A stretch of 64,000 nucleotides of DNA from Sequoia sempervirens (lineage: Eukaryota; Streptophyta; Pinopsida; Cupressales; Cupressaceae). Each line of letters opens with the position of its first letter. The first letter of the stretch is position 1. Positions 23,377-34,283 of the stretch are shown one piece after another. The notes under the pieces are model-generated. The model was not told the origin of the DNA and did not search any database. It worked only from the letters and a program-made list of their open reading frames with translations. The DNA lies in assembly GCA_007258455.2 (NCBI GenBank), contig VDFB02252616.1, forward strand, positions 117,196,128 through 117,260,127, written 5' to 3'. A program made the translations under genes and the position numbers.

Positions 23377-23381
23377 CTTAC

Positions 23382-24440
23382 ACACTTCTCAAGGTGGTAA
23401 AAAACTTTAGGGAAAACAGGAGGTGAAAGACATTTTCAAGCAACAGGGGGTTTTAGGCAAAACATGCATTGGATCAACAAGATATAGGTATATCCTTCTC
23501 ATGCTTATACGTATCTGGTAGTCTACACCCTTGCTCCTACATTATGCTTTGTGGTGGGCCTCTTGACCTCCCCACTTTTGCTCTCCACTTCTTGCTTGTG
23601 TGCCTTAGACTACTTCTCCCTTCATGCAATTGCAACTTGTGTCTTGACCCCTACAGTCCTACAGTCTCATATTGCCTATTGTGCAGACTTTGTCACCCTA
23701 TGCACAATTGCAAGTTTGCCCCTTGTTCTTACTCTCCTCATCTTTGTGGCATTCCTTGTATATCGAGGTCTAGAATTGGAGAATGAAAACCCACAATTCC
23801 TTGGAGTGATTTCTCAAAAAAATCACCATTGTGCGGATTTGATCAATTTTCTTTTTGTTATTAAAGAAATATCCTTTCAAATCTACAATTCATAATTGGT
23901 TTGCAGCGACCCATATTCTTTGTCAAGGTTGAAGCGATTCATACTGTTTGAATTTATTTGTTATTGGAGGTGGCTATTAGAGAGCCAATTTTATTAAATT
24001 GGTTTGCTATCCAAAGGACAGATTGCATTTGTAGCAGCATAAGTTAGTGGTAGAGTCTAGTGAATAATTGCAGATATTATGCAGCAGATTTGAGAGAGAA
24101 GTGATAGATATTTTCAGTGGCAAAATTTGTTGACTTACAACTATATTGTGATGGATTTGCAGGGATTTTTGGTTGTGTTTAGGGCCGATTAAACAGTCAA
24201 AACTGGTAGCGAATTCTGATGCATTGAAAACAACTCCTCGAGCGGCTCATTAAAATATCCTTTCAAATCATACCAATTTGTATGGTAAGTGACTCAAGGA
24301 TAATAATTCTATAGTAGAAGTTTGGAGCCAAATAGTATCATTATTAGTTGTTCATTAAGCCGATAAAGAGTTTTTTCTAAGACTACATCATTCTGGCAAG
24401 CTCTTGAAGACTTGTGCACACTTGTGGAAGAATTGATATT
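23382..24440. other. Unassigned DNA between two gypsy remnants
   Basis: The first dozen codons may belong to the interrupted RNase H. Beyond that I recognise no domain. A C/T-rich stretch at about 23500-23760 gives open frames of 105 and 114 residues on the + strand, but their composition is set by short repeated words such as GCAATTGCAA. The region could hold the gag of the following gypsy element, decayed past recognition. Confidence 0.3.
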
Positions 24441-24539
24441 ATAAAATATTCTATTCAAGATCTTACATGATAGTAGATGGTTATTCATTGCTTTGGAAGT
24501 AGGTTGTCTACAAGTTATAGGTGATGCTAGATGGACATA

Positions 24540-25266
24540 CTATCACCCATGACTTTTATGTCATTCTGTTTGGGGGAGCTTACATGGTTTTGGGCATCCA
24601 ATGACTACATTTACTTGGAGAGTTCAAATGGAACTACCAAATGATGACTCAACTTTATGGAACTTGGACAAAAGAATACTATCAATGTTGTTATGGATGC
24701 ACCAATACAACAAATTTCATCTCATTAAATAGAGAGGTTTTTGAGAGGAGACTAGGTGTGTTGGTAGGAAACTGGTTTTACCGTTAAGGGGCTACTTGTA
24801 GGTACCACGGACTCAAGGGAAGATGAATATCCTTAAGATACCTATGTTTTATTAGATAAATAAGCTTGTTTTTGGGGACATGCCTCGAGAACTTCCATTA
24901 GATATAGGGGTTTCCAACATACGATTGAGTTGGAGCATAGGATGAGACTTGTTTTTGTGACTCCTTATCAACATCATCGTGTTTTCAAGGATGTGATAGA
25001 GAGGATTATAGAGGAGCTGCTGTAATTGGGAGACATTATACCCAACATGAGTCCATTTGCATCTTTAGTGTTATTGGTGAAGAAGAAACATGGAACGATG
25101 AGGATGTGAATAGACTATAGGGTTTTGAATAAGAAAACCATCATGAATAAATATCCAATACCTCGTGTTGATGAGTTAGACAAGTAGCATATTTCACCAA
25201 AATTGATTTGTGGTCTAGGTATGACCAAATAAGGGTTAAACACAAAGACATTTAAGGCTGCCTTTC
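24540..25266 (+). pseudogene. Post-protease segment and N-terminal half of reverse transcriptase
   Basis: At about 24555-24640 one frame reads DFYVILFGGAYMVLGIQ, the block after the protease in gypsy polyproteins. At 24930-25190 the frames give HTIELEH, ERIIEELL, IIPNMSPFASLVLLVKKK and KKTIMNKYPIPRVDELDK, the RT N-terminal blocks. At 25204-25250 is IDLWSRYDQIRVKHKDI, the block around the first catalytic Asp. A one-base insertion follows just before the nested LTR. Stops at several codons show decay. Confidence 0.8.
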
Positions 25267-26438
25267 TGTCATGATCCCGAAATTGTAACACTAAGATATG
25301 AAGCATTGGAATGAGTAAATAAGATAAATAACAAAATACATATTAAAATTATAAAAAGAAATATTGGTAATTTAATATTATTATAACGATAATTATCACA
25401 AGATAATATTATAATTATATTTATCAAATATAATATTGCATGGATAGATAACTACTCTTGAGTATGAAGAAGTTGCTTTAGGAGGAAGATCTGAGTCAAG
25501 AAAGGATCATTGTTTGAAGGAGAATTATTAGAGATTAATTGTGTTTGAGGTTGATTAAGGCAAGAGTAGATCGCAGGAAGAGATAACTGGTCAAATGCCG
25601 AAGGGGAAGTCAAGTCACATCGTAGTCAATTGTGGAGAAGTTGACGCCACATATGAGACAAGGGACTCTTAATATTGTGACTTGTAAGGAAGGAATGTTA
25701 TCAAGGAAGTCTGAATCCTTAGCTATCATGCCTTGTAAATCCAACTTGACACCGATACTTGTTATTATGTGGAAATTGATTGTTTTGGAGAATTCGCATA
25801 GTATCTTGGGTTTGGCAATCATCATATCTATTGCTTTCATTGACTATTAGGGATGCCTTCCTAATGCTGCACTAAATCCTACATCAGCATCATCGGGGTA
25901 TATTCTTATGGCCGAACCAACTGAGAATATTAGGCAACATTGCACGAACAAGAGAATGCCGCTACTATTCGGGTATTGGTAGACTACCGTGGAAAGTCAA
26001 AAGTTAACATGGAACCATCCTTAATCGATACCGCCATTATATGCCTATACGATATTAGAGGAGCAACAATTAAAAGACATCAATAATGTGGATGGCAATT
26101 ACAGTAGACAAAGACAACAATTGGTTAAAGGTCATTAACAAAGGTGATGCCTTTTTAAATAAACGTATCCTTTCAAAGAAGATGCATTGCTTCATCTAAA
26201 TATAAGGATATAAAAGTTAATAAGAAGGGGAATATATTTCAGTGGGGAGGAGATGGAGAATAATAAGAGCAGATATATGCAGACCTAAGAAGGAGATCTG
26301 CATTCATATAGCAGCAGAACATTAATATGATATACTCAGATTTGGAGGGAGGAATATGGTAAATAAGAAGATGGCTCCATGAGAAATATATGAAGGAAAA
26401 TGATAAAGCAATAACAAGGGAAGTAAGCTAAGCATAAA

Positions 26439-26478
<40 letters not shown>

Positions 26479-27485
26479 AAATATATATATAGATAGATAT
26501 TGTACGATTATGCAATAATGATGCTTTCAGCAAATTATTGAACCTTATAAGTAATCATGATGTTTTAATATAAGCATAGATAATAGATTCTTATCTGTTG
26601 ATCTACACTAACGATATCTTTTGAGTGTTAAGGAGCAGATCGGCCAGAAAACACTCAGTTTGTATAAAATATCTTGTGTTTGCAGAATTGATGATATAAT
26701 ATATATCTGTGGTAGGATATTTATATTGGAATATAATGTATCATTTAAATATGGTTAATGGTTCATGCATATTAGTATTTATATTTTATGGTAGCATACT
26801 CGTGAATCATTATTGCTGATGCGATTATTTGCAAATATGAATTTGATTAGTTTATTATGCACATATCTTCACCATGATGGGAGAAGGGAGAATTACAAAA
26901 GGGGTACAGTGACGGGACCCTCTTCTATGTACGCCACCCGAGGGGGACAAGATGAGCTCACATGGGCCAATAGGGTACTGCCTTTTAGTACAAAGGGTAC
27001 TGCTTTTGGGTCTAGGAGAGTTGGGCTACCAGGACACGCTTTTGAATCCTCACTCCTCTATCATGGTTTAACAATATAAGGAGATCAATCATGAGGAAAT
27101 GGAAAGGGATGGCAAGATGAGGGGATAATGGATAAATTAGAATACTCCATAGGTAGTCCACCTCATATGAATGGCATGTGCCACATGAAGGCCCCTCATA
27201 TGAATGGCATGCGCCACATGAAGCCAAGGAAGGCTAAGACAACCCCATCGAGTCACTCTCTCCCGTGGTTGAGCATCCCTAGGATAAGGTAATAACTGGA
27301 TTAACAAATTTACTATGGATTTACTATTGTTCAATCATGATACTCTACTTGCTAAGTTATTATTGTCACTAATCTCTAACTTGTGGCAGGGATTAAATCA
27401 AGCCAAGGTACCCTCTATGTCCATTGTTTGATTGAGATTGATAATTTAAGTTAAAATAAGTATAATTCCTATGAGGGACATTACA
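25267..27485 (+). repeat. 5' LTR of the nested element (2219 bp)
   Basis: It starts TGTCATGATCCCG and ends GGACATTACA. Compared with the right LTR, it has an (AT)n run of about 15 copies at 26442-26471 that is nearly absent there. It lacks a roughly 30-base insertion present near 30575-30605 of the right LTR. By eye I count about 7-8 base differences in the first 215 positions. A 27-bp word around CATATGAATGGCATG is duplicated at about 27170-27215 in this LTR, and in the right one too. Confidence 0.93.
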
Positions 27486-27487
27486 AG

Positions 27488-27498
27488 TGGTATCAGAG
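27488..27498 (+). other. Primer-binding site, initiator tRNA-Met
   Basis: TGGTATCAGAG starts two bases after the end of the left LTR. It is the standard plant retrotransposon primer-binding site for the 3' end of initiator tRNA-Met, and it fixes the element's orientation as +. Confidence 0.9.
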
Positions 27499-27639
27499 TA
27501 TGTTCCTGCTAGCCTGCGGGACATGCCTACTTTAACCGCCATTTAATTAGAATTAACTATTCAACCTTCTTCTTAAGTAGGCCAATCATGCATTTCTACA
27601 GGCGTGTGCCTTCAATGTGTATGGTTTGTGACCTACATG

Positions 27640-28600
27640 TATTTATGTGACTATGTGTATACCTTGCATATACTTTGTGACTTCAAGTGTATATTGTGAC
27701 TTGCGTGTACTTGTGTGTATACTTGGTGACTTACAAATACCTTGGGATGGTGGACGGACTCGTGGTGTAGTATGGTATGCACCGAATCCCCTTCCCAATT
27801 GTCAATCTGTATACTTGGCCTTATGGGATTGAGGATGGACTCGTGGTGTAGTATGCATGCACCGAATCCTCTTCCCATTTGTCCATTTGTTATGCTTTAT
27901 TTATTTACATTTCAATGCTTGTACTCACGTGTATACATGTATTCATACGACTTACGTATATCTATTACGTGTATGCTTCATGCTTCTTGTGTATGCTTCA
28001 TGTATTACGTGTATTCACGTGTATGCTTCATGCTTCCTGTGTATGAAGCGTGTATTCAAGTGTATACTTTTTGATTTATGTGTACTCAAGTGTCTTCAAG
28101 TGTATACCTTGTGACTTATGTGTATTCAAGTGCATTCAAGTGTATACCTTGTGACTTATGTGTATTCCGGTGTATACCTTGTTAATTATGTGTATTCCAA
28201 TGTATTCAAGTGTATACTTTGTGACTTATGTGTATTCAAATGTATTCAAGTGTATACTTTGTGACTTCTGTGTATTCAAGAGTATTTAAGTGTATACTAT
28301 GTGACTTATATGTATTCAAGTGTGTACTTTGTGACTTACGTGTATTCATCCATATACTTTGTGACTTGTATTCATGTATATACCTTGCGACTTAAGTGCA
28401 TTCATATATATACCTTGTGACTTATGTGCATTCATGTGTATACATTGTGACTTATGTGTATTCACGGGTATACTTTGTAACCCACGTGTATTCAAGTATG
28501 TGCTTCATGACTTACGTGTATTTATGTGCATGCTTCATATCTTATACGTATTTATGTGTCTTTCACATGCATATTACATGTATTAAGTATATCCATGTGT
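27640..28600. repeat. Minisatellite of the nested element, about 30-40 bp unit
   Basis: Variants of TGTGACTTATGTGTATTCAAG followed by TGTATACTT recur more than twenty times. The regular part runs from about 28050 to 28460; looser GTGTATRCTTCATG variants lie on either side. It makes up more than half of the element's interior. Open frames here (for example 28396-28668) are periodic YVYS-type translations of the repeat and not genes. Confidence 0.85.
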
Positions 28601-28784
28601 TTGCTTCATATGTCTTCAGCAAGATCACTCCATGTATGTTTATGATTACTTTATGCTTAAAACTATGAAAATGTTAAGAATGTTAAAAATACTTATGGGG
28701 TTGGGAGGCACTGACAAATTAACTAAAATTGAATTATTATTATATCCAAATACAATAATGAAGAGTTGTAACCATTAAAGTGGA

Positions 28785-29115
28785 AAAGTGTGGCTCTCTC
28801 AAATTTATATAAAAAGGAGCACATTTCATCCATACCATCATTTGAGGGATCCAATTAAGGATAGAACCTTAAGTAATTAGGTTCTCAAAGATAGCGAAGA
28901 TGTGTGAAATTGTGAAAGACTATGACTCCCTCAACAATAAAATATAAAAAGGGGGAATCACCTCCTTATAAAGAAACCACCAACAGAAAATGAATCTAAC
29001 AATCATCTTGGAAGAAAAGTATGGATGTCATAGGCAGTCATGAAGAGTGGTGACTCCTTCAAGAAATGAGTATACGGGATGAATCAATTCATTGACATTC
29101 AATAAGCATTCATCA
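28785..29115. repeat. Three degenerate units of about 120-130 bp
   Basis: The words GTGTGGCTCTCTCAAATTTA (28789), ATGACTCCCTCAACAATAAA (28922) and TGGTGACTCCTTCAAGAAAT (29048) each precede an A-rich word and then a GGR-rich AATCA/CATTTC word. This suggests three diverged copies of one unit in the 3' interior of the nested element. Confidence 0.4.
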
Positions 29116-29225
29116 CTCATCAAGAAATCAAACAATTAAAATATCGAAAGATTTTCCAAGACAAGAACATAAATGTTCTAATAAGGAATAATTTGTACAA
29201 TCAAGTCCTATGTATTTAAAACATT

Positions 29226-29260
29226 TTGCTTGAGGACAAGCAATCGTGGGCAGGGTGGAC
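29226..29260 (+). promoter_or_regulatory. Hairpin and polypurine tract before the 3' LTR
   Basis: TTGCTTG (29226-29232) and CAAGCAA (29237-29243) are perfect inverted arms around AGGA. They are followed by GTGGGCAGGGTGGA (29246-29259), one base before the right LTR. A TTGAGGACAAGCAA word before a G-rich tract is common at this place in plant gypsy elements. The purine tract would prime plus-strand DNA synthesis. Confidence 0.75.
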
Positions 29261-31464
29261 TGTCATGATCCTGAAATTGTAACACTAAGATATGAAGCAT
29301 TGGAATGAGTAAATAAGATAAATAACAAAATACATATTAAAATTATAAAAATAAATATTGGTAATTTAATATTATTATAATTATAATTATCACAAGATAA
29401 TATTATAATTATAATTATCAAATGTAATATTGCATGGATAGATAACTACTCTCGAGTATGAAGAAGTTGCTTTAGGAGGAAGATCCGAGTCAAGAAAGGA
29501 TCATTGTTTGAAGGAGAATTATTAGAGATTAATTGTGTTTGAGGGTGATTAAGGCAAGAGTAGATCGCAAGAAGAGATAACTGGTCAAATGCTGAAGGGG
29601 AAGTCAAGTCACATCGTAGTCAGCTGTGGAGAAGCCAAAACCACATATAAGACAAGGGACTCTTAATATCATGACTTGTAAGGAAGGAATGTTATCAAGG
29701 AAGTCTGAATCCTTATCTAGCGTGCCTTGTAAATCCAACTTGACATTGATACTTATTATTATGTGGAGATTGATTGTTTTGGAGAATTCACATAGTATCT
29801 CGGGTTTGGCAATCATCATATCTGTTGCTTTCATCAAATATCAGGGATGCCTCCCTATTGCTGCACTAAATCCTGCATTGGCATCATCGGGTTATATTCT
29901 TATGACCAAACCAACTAAGAATATCAGGCAACATAGCACGAACAAGAGAATGCCTCTACTATTCGGGTATTGGTGGACTACCGCGGAAAGTCAAAAGTTA
30001 ACATGAAACCATCCTTAGTCGATACGACCATTATATGCCTATACAATATTAGAGGAGCAACAATTAAAAGACATCAATAATGTGGACAGCGATTACAAAG
30101 ACAACAATTGGTTAAAGGTCATTAACAAAGGTGACGTCTTTTTAAAAAAACGTATCCTTTCAAAGAAGATGCATCGCTTCATCTAAATATAAGGATATAA
30201 AAGTTAATAAGAAGGGGAATGTATTTCGGTGGGGAGGAGATGGAGAATAATAAGAGCAGATATATGCAGACCTAAGAAGGAGATCTGCATTCATATAGCA
30301 GCAGAACATTAATATGATATACTCAGATTTGGAGGGAGGAATATGGTAAATATGAAGATGGCTCCATGAGAAATATATGAAGGAAAATGATAGAGCAATA
30401 ACAAGGGAAGTAAGCCAAGCATAAATTCATATATAGATAGATATTGTACAATTATGCAATAATGATGTTTTCAGCAATTATTGAACCTTATAAGTAATCA
30501 TGATGTTTTAATATAAGCATAGATAATAGACTCTTATCTGTTTGATCTACACTAACGATATCTTTCGAGTGTTAAAGAGCAGATCGATTTGGAGAGAGAG
30601 GAAAGGAGCAGATCGGCCAGCAAACACTTAGTTTGCATAAAATATGTTGTGATTGCAGAATTGATGATATAATATATATCTGTGGTAGGATATTTATATG
30701 GGAATATAATGTATCATTTAAATATGGTTAATGGTTCATGCATATTAGTATTTATATTTTATGGTAGCATACTCATGAATCATTATTGCTGATGCGATTA
30801 TTCGCAAATATGAATTTGATTAGTTTATTATGCACATATCTTCACCATGATGGGAGAAGGGAGAATTACAAAAGGGGTACAGTGACAGGGCCCTCTTCTA
30901 GGTATGCCACTCGGGGTGGGGGGGACAAGATGAGCTCACATGGGCCAAAGGGGAACTGTCTTTTAGTACAAGGGGTACTTCTTTTCGGTCTAGGAGAGTT
31001 GGGTTACTAGGACACCCTTTTGAATCCTCACTCCCCTATCATGGTGTAACAATATAAGGAGGTCAATCATGAGGAAATGGAAAGGGATGACAAGATGAGG
31101 GGATAACAGATAAATTAGAATCCTCCCTAGGTAGGCCACCTCATATGAATGGCATGTGCCACATGAGGGCCCCTAATATGAATGGCATGCGCCACATGAA
31201 ACCAAGGAAGGCTAAGACACCCCATCGAGTCACTCTCTCCCGTGGTTGAGCATCCCTAGGATAAGGTAATAACTGGATTAACAAATTTACTATGGATTTA
31301 CTACTGTTTAATCATGATACTCTACTTGCTAGGTTATTATTGTAACTACTCTCTAACTGGTTGCAGGGATTAAATCAAGCCAAGGTACCCTCTAAATCCA
31401 TTGTTTGATTGGGAAATTGATAATTTAAGTTAAAATTAGTATAATTCCTACTATGGACATTACA
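29261..31464 (+). repeat. 3' LTR of the nested element (2204 bp)
   Basis: It starts TGTCATGATCCTG and ends GGACATTACA. It is colinear with the left LTR. It differs by scattered substitutions, by a shorter AT run (about 30427-30440) and by an insertion near 30575-30605 in which GAGCAGATCG is duplicated around GGAGAGAGAGGAAAG. It is followed directly by the CTTTC target duplication. Confidence 0.93.
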
Positions 31465-32220
31465 CTTTCAGTGTCATTGTGTGCACTTTGAGTTTTTGGT
31501 GATGTCTTTTGGGTGCACCAAGGTGCTAGCCACCTTCCAATTGGCAACGAATGAAATTTTCAGACCTTAATTTCGGAAATTTGTGTTGGTATTCTTTGAT
31601 TACATTCTAATTTAGAATCAGACATGAGAGAAACACATAAAACACCTAGATACAATGCTGGCTATTCTACCATAGCAGACCTTTGCCAAGGAAAGCAAAT
31701 GCGAGTTTACAATGATTTTTTTTTGTCCCTAGGAGTTATGACACAATCCCTAGGGTAGGTGTAGAGATCGATCCAACTAAGGTACAAGCTATCTAGGGAT
31801 GGCCTACTCATAGGACACAATTATGGGGATCCTTGGGCCTCTGTAGGTACTACAAGAGATTCATCAGAGGATTTTCACAACTAACCTCACCCTTGATGGA
31901 GTTGACCAAGAAAGGTGCCTTCCATTGGTGCACAATGACATAGTTTGTGTTTGACCAATTAAAGAGTGTATTGTGCACTGGTTCCATTCTTGCAATACCT
32001 GATTTTTCATTACCCTTTGTGGTGGATTGTGATACTTAGGAGGTGTAGAGGCTGTTATGCAAAAAGGACAACCCATATCATTTGAGAGTCAAAAATTGAT
32101 AGAGCATAATTTCTCTATATATGATAAGGAAATGTTGGCGGTCATGCATGCATCGGCCAAATTTAGACATTATCTTGTTTATGGATTGTAATTTTTATAG
32201 ACTACAACAGCTTGAGATTT
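31465..32220 (+). pseudogene. C-terminal reverse transcriptase and RNase H of the gypsy pol
   Basis: Directly after the target duplication the frames give HFEFLVMSFG and TKVLATFQLATNEIF, the RT blocks that follow the nested insertion point. FVLVFFDYILI then stands where YVDD should be, so the catalytic box is damaged. Connection and RNase H words follow: CRYYKRFIRGFSQLTSPLME, AIPDFSLPFVVDCDT, AVMQKGQPISFESQKL and KEMLAVMHA. Several stops and shifts are present. Confidence 0.8.
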
Positions 32221-32479
32221 TTCTTATTGTTGCGTGACCTCAATAACATGTAGCAAAAATGCATAAGAAAATTGCAGGCCCATGATTTTGACATCAAATA
32301 TGTTGAGGTAAAAAAACAATAGGGTCACTGATGCATTTTTTAGTAGACATGAACTATCAACTATTTACTTAAGAAGAATTTGGTTGGAAGGAGTTGTAGG
32401 CTTAGTATGCCAAAGTCCCACTAGCTGCAGGGCTGATTGAGGGTACTATTGCTGCCTCAAATGGGGATGAGAGATACCA

Positions 32480-33125
32480 AGTTAAGCATGGTATTATTTT
32501 GTAAAAGGACAGAATTTTGGTGTTACTAGAAAAGCTGAAACAGAAAATTATTGCAGCATTCCACAATTCGCCACTTGCTGGTCTTATTGGATTTTTCAAA
32601 ACTTACAAACAAGTTTGGAGTAGATGTGTATAGAAGGGCCTAAAAGATGATGTTTTGCAACATGTATGAGAATGTGAAGTTTGTCAAAGGATGGAACATG
32701 AAACCGCATTCCCAGGAGTTCTTCAGCCCTTTCCATTCCTCCACAAAAATGGGAATCCGTGTCAATGGGCTTCATTATAGGCTTGCCTCCAGTGCGGGGG
32801 GAGAATTGTGTCTTCATGGTTGTGGATCATTTGACAAAGTTTGCAGTTTGCACATTTATCCATTCCTAGTGAGTTCAAAACTCTGTAGGTAGCAGATCTT
32901 TTCTTCAAGGAGATCTTTCAACTGCATGGATACTTTGTACTCAGCAATAGGGATGCACGCTTCATGAGTGCCTTCTAGCAAGAGCTATTCAAGTTGATAG
33001 GGATAGAATCGACACCAAGCATTAGTTATTACCCCTAGATGTATGGATAAACAGAGAGTGGGCAAATGGGTTGAGGGGCACTTGAGGAATTTTGCTTGGG
33101 CGCAGGATTAGTTTCTGCTTATTTT
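32480..33125 (+). pseudogene. Integrase remnant of the gypsy pol
   Basis: Frames give KQKIIAAFHNSPLAGLIG, then CEVCQRMEHE (the CxxC of the zinc finger at about 32673-32700). Core words follow, including FFKEIFQLHGYFVLSNRDAR (the second catalytic Asp block) and SYYP (the block before the catalytic Glu). Stops and frameshifts are frequent. The similarity ends near 33125, before any chromodomain or LTR. Confidence 0.75.
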
Positions 33126-33135
33126 GTATTGAAAT

Positions 33136-33868
33136 ATGATTATTAATGGTTTCAAGTTTATGTGGGCAAAGTAATCTGTAAACACATGTATGTGAACCAT
33201 GTTAAGGTAAATAGCAACACAATTTTTTTTGCTGAAAATCTTGAACAATATAATACTAGCAGTTATAAAAAATGTGCTCCCAAACATGCTTTTCCAAGTT
33301 ACTTGTGACAGGATTTTAAATTTGCTAAAACATTTAGCCATATACATCCATAGTTAAAAAGATGCTCTAAAATGTACTAATAGCTTTCGTAGACTTTTCA
33401 ATGCCTCCAGAAATATTCTGATATTAGAGATGACCAGGGAGAAACTACCAGAACTTTATCTAAACTTTCTTTTTGAAGCTTATGCACTAAGCTAATTGCT
33501 GATAAAACCAATTAGGGCAGGGTGAAAGGATCCAACTTGCATGGTGACTATAACCACTTTGCTTGCATCATTCGTTGCTGTAGTCCAGATTGATGTCTTT
33601 TATGCCACACAATATATATATAAAATAAGGTGGTTGGATTTATGGTAAATGCATTGATTAATGATAGAAGCTGTTTACAATGCAGCTGTGATGGATGTTA
33701 AAATTATCTAATTTTTTAATCTTCTTGCAAACTCATCAGAATTACATTGTAATAATTATGGAAGTTGAAGCAGAATATGGTGTATGCATCAATATTAGTT
33801 ATGCCATAGGTCAATAATCTTTAAAAGTTTTCATCTGACAAATTTCACCATTCTGCATGGTATTATAG
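33136..33868 (+). other. Intron-like DNA before the aldehyde dehydrogenase exons
   Basis: No coding similarity was seen. The stretch ends with an acceptor (TATTATAG, AG at 33867-33868). I looked for the exon that should precede (the part of the enzyme just before LPFGG) and did not find it between 33136 and 33868. It is consistent with the 3' end of a long intron into which the gypsy element inserted. Confidence 0.45.
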
Positions 33869-34283
33869 GCTTTGCCATTTGGTGGAGTAAAGAACAGTGG
33901 ATTTGGAAGGTTCGCTGGGGTTGAAGGTCTCCGTGCATGTTGTCTCATAAAGTCAGTTGTGGAGGATAGGTGGTGGCCATACATTAAGACCAAGATTCCA
34001 AAGCCACTGCAGGTATATGCAATAAGTTTTGGAATCTAACACAAATTCCTTCTTCAGTGCTTTGTATTTTTAGCTTCATTTGTCTTACTGGTATTGTTGA
34101 TTATGCTGACTATCTTTATTATTTTAGTATCCTGTTGCAGAAAACGCTTTTGAATTTCAGGAGGCTCTTGTTGAATTACTATATGGTTTAAGCATTTGGG
34201 ACAAGCTTAGAGGACTCACCAATGTGATCAAACTTTTAACTGAACCAAATATTCCAGTTGCAACACCTGCAAAGATTCTATAA
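33869..34283 (+). CDS. ALDH22A1: Aldehyde dehydrogenase, ALDH22A1-type, last two exons
   Basis: Exon 33869-34012 (48 codons) and exon 34128-34283 (51 codons plus stop TAA) flank a 115-base GT...AG intron at a codon boundary. The first exon reads [20 protein letters not shown] and ends KIPKPLQ. LPFGGxxxSGxGR is the conserved C-terminal aldehyde dehydrogenase motif. The second exon reads [20 protein letters not shown] and ends at TPAKIL. The [16 protein letters not shown] part and this C-terminal tail fit plant family-22 enzymes, which oxidise aldehydes with NAD(P)+ and are reported to have a membrane-anchoring N-terminus. Both exons are open without lesions and the splice sites are canonical. 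Earlier exons are not in view, so the gene may have a very long intron upstream or be a truncated copy. Confidence 0.8.
34013..34127 (+). other. Last intron of the aldehyde dehydrogenase gene
   Basis: 115 bases from GTATATGC to TATTTTAG, phase 0, T-rich toward the 3' side as expected for a plant intron. Joining at this junction keeps the reading frame in the conserved C-terminal tail. Confidence 0.85.

Larger units (their letters stand above)
25267..31464 (+). mobile_element. Complete non-coding LTR retrotransposon (LARD-like), 6.2 kb
   Basis: Two long direct repeats (25267-27485 and 29261-31464) enclose 1775 bases. Each begins TGTCATGATCC and ends GGACATTACA. The flanks are CTTTC at 25262-25266 and 31465-31469, a perfect 5-bp target duplication. 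A primer-binding site complementary to initiator tRNA-Met follows the left LTR, and a purine-rich tract precedes the right LTR, which sets the + orientation. The interior has no gag or pol similarity; it consists mainly of a minisatellite. It therefore depended on another element's proteins, as do large retrotransposon derivatives. It inserted into an already existing gypsy RT gene in the same orientation. Confidence 0.93.
24450..33135 (+). mobile_element. Ty3/gypsy pol fragment split by a nested LTR element
   Basis: On the + strand the post-protease segment is at about 24540-24700, the first part of reverse transcriptase at 24930-25266, its second part at 31465-31640, RNase H at about 31730-32220 and integrase at about 32500-33120. 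The 6.2-kb nested element (25267-31464) sits between the two RT parts at the same codon region, with matching CTTTC on both sides. RT words match chromovirus-like gypsy elements. Stops and frameshifts are common, and no LTR of this element was found. It is truncated near 33135, where intron-like DNA of the aldehyde dehydrogenase locus begins. Confidence 0.8.

Noticed and set aside
23469..23895. Two overlapping Cys/Leu-rich open frames (105 and 114 residues)
   Set aside because: Overlapping frames in C/T-rich repeated DNA with no recognisable motif; probably chance.
27640..28600. Possible CRISPR-like array
   Set aside because: Units are contiguous and variable with no unique spacers, inside a plant retrotransposon.
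28396..28668. 90-residue Tyr/Val/Cys-rich open frame
   Set aside because: A periodic translation of the minisatellite in the nested element.
25610..30006. Matching open frames in both LTRs (25632-25850 and 29626-30006)
   Set aside because: They occur in the two LTRs of one element, differ in length through stops, and have no similarity to known proteins.
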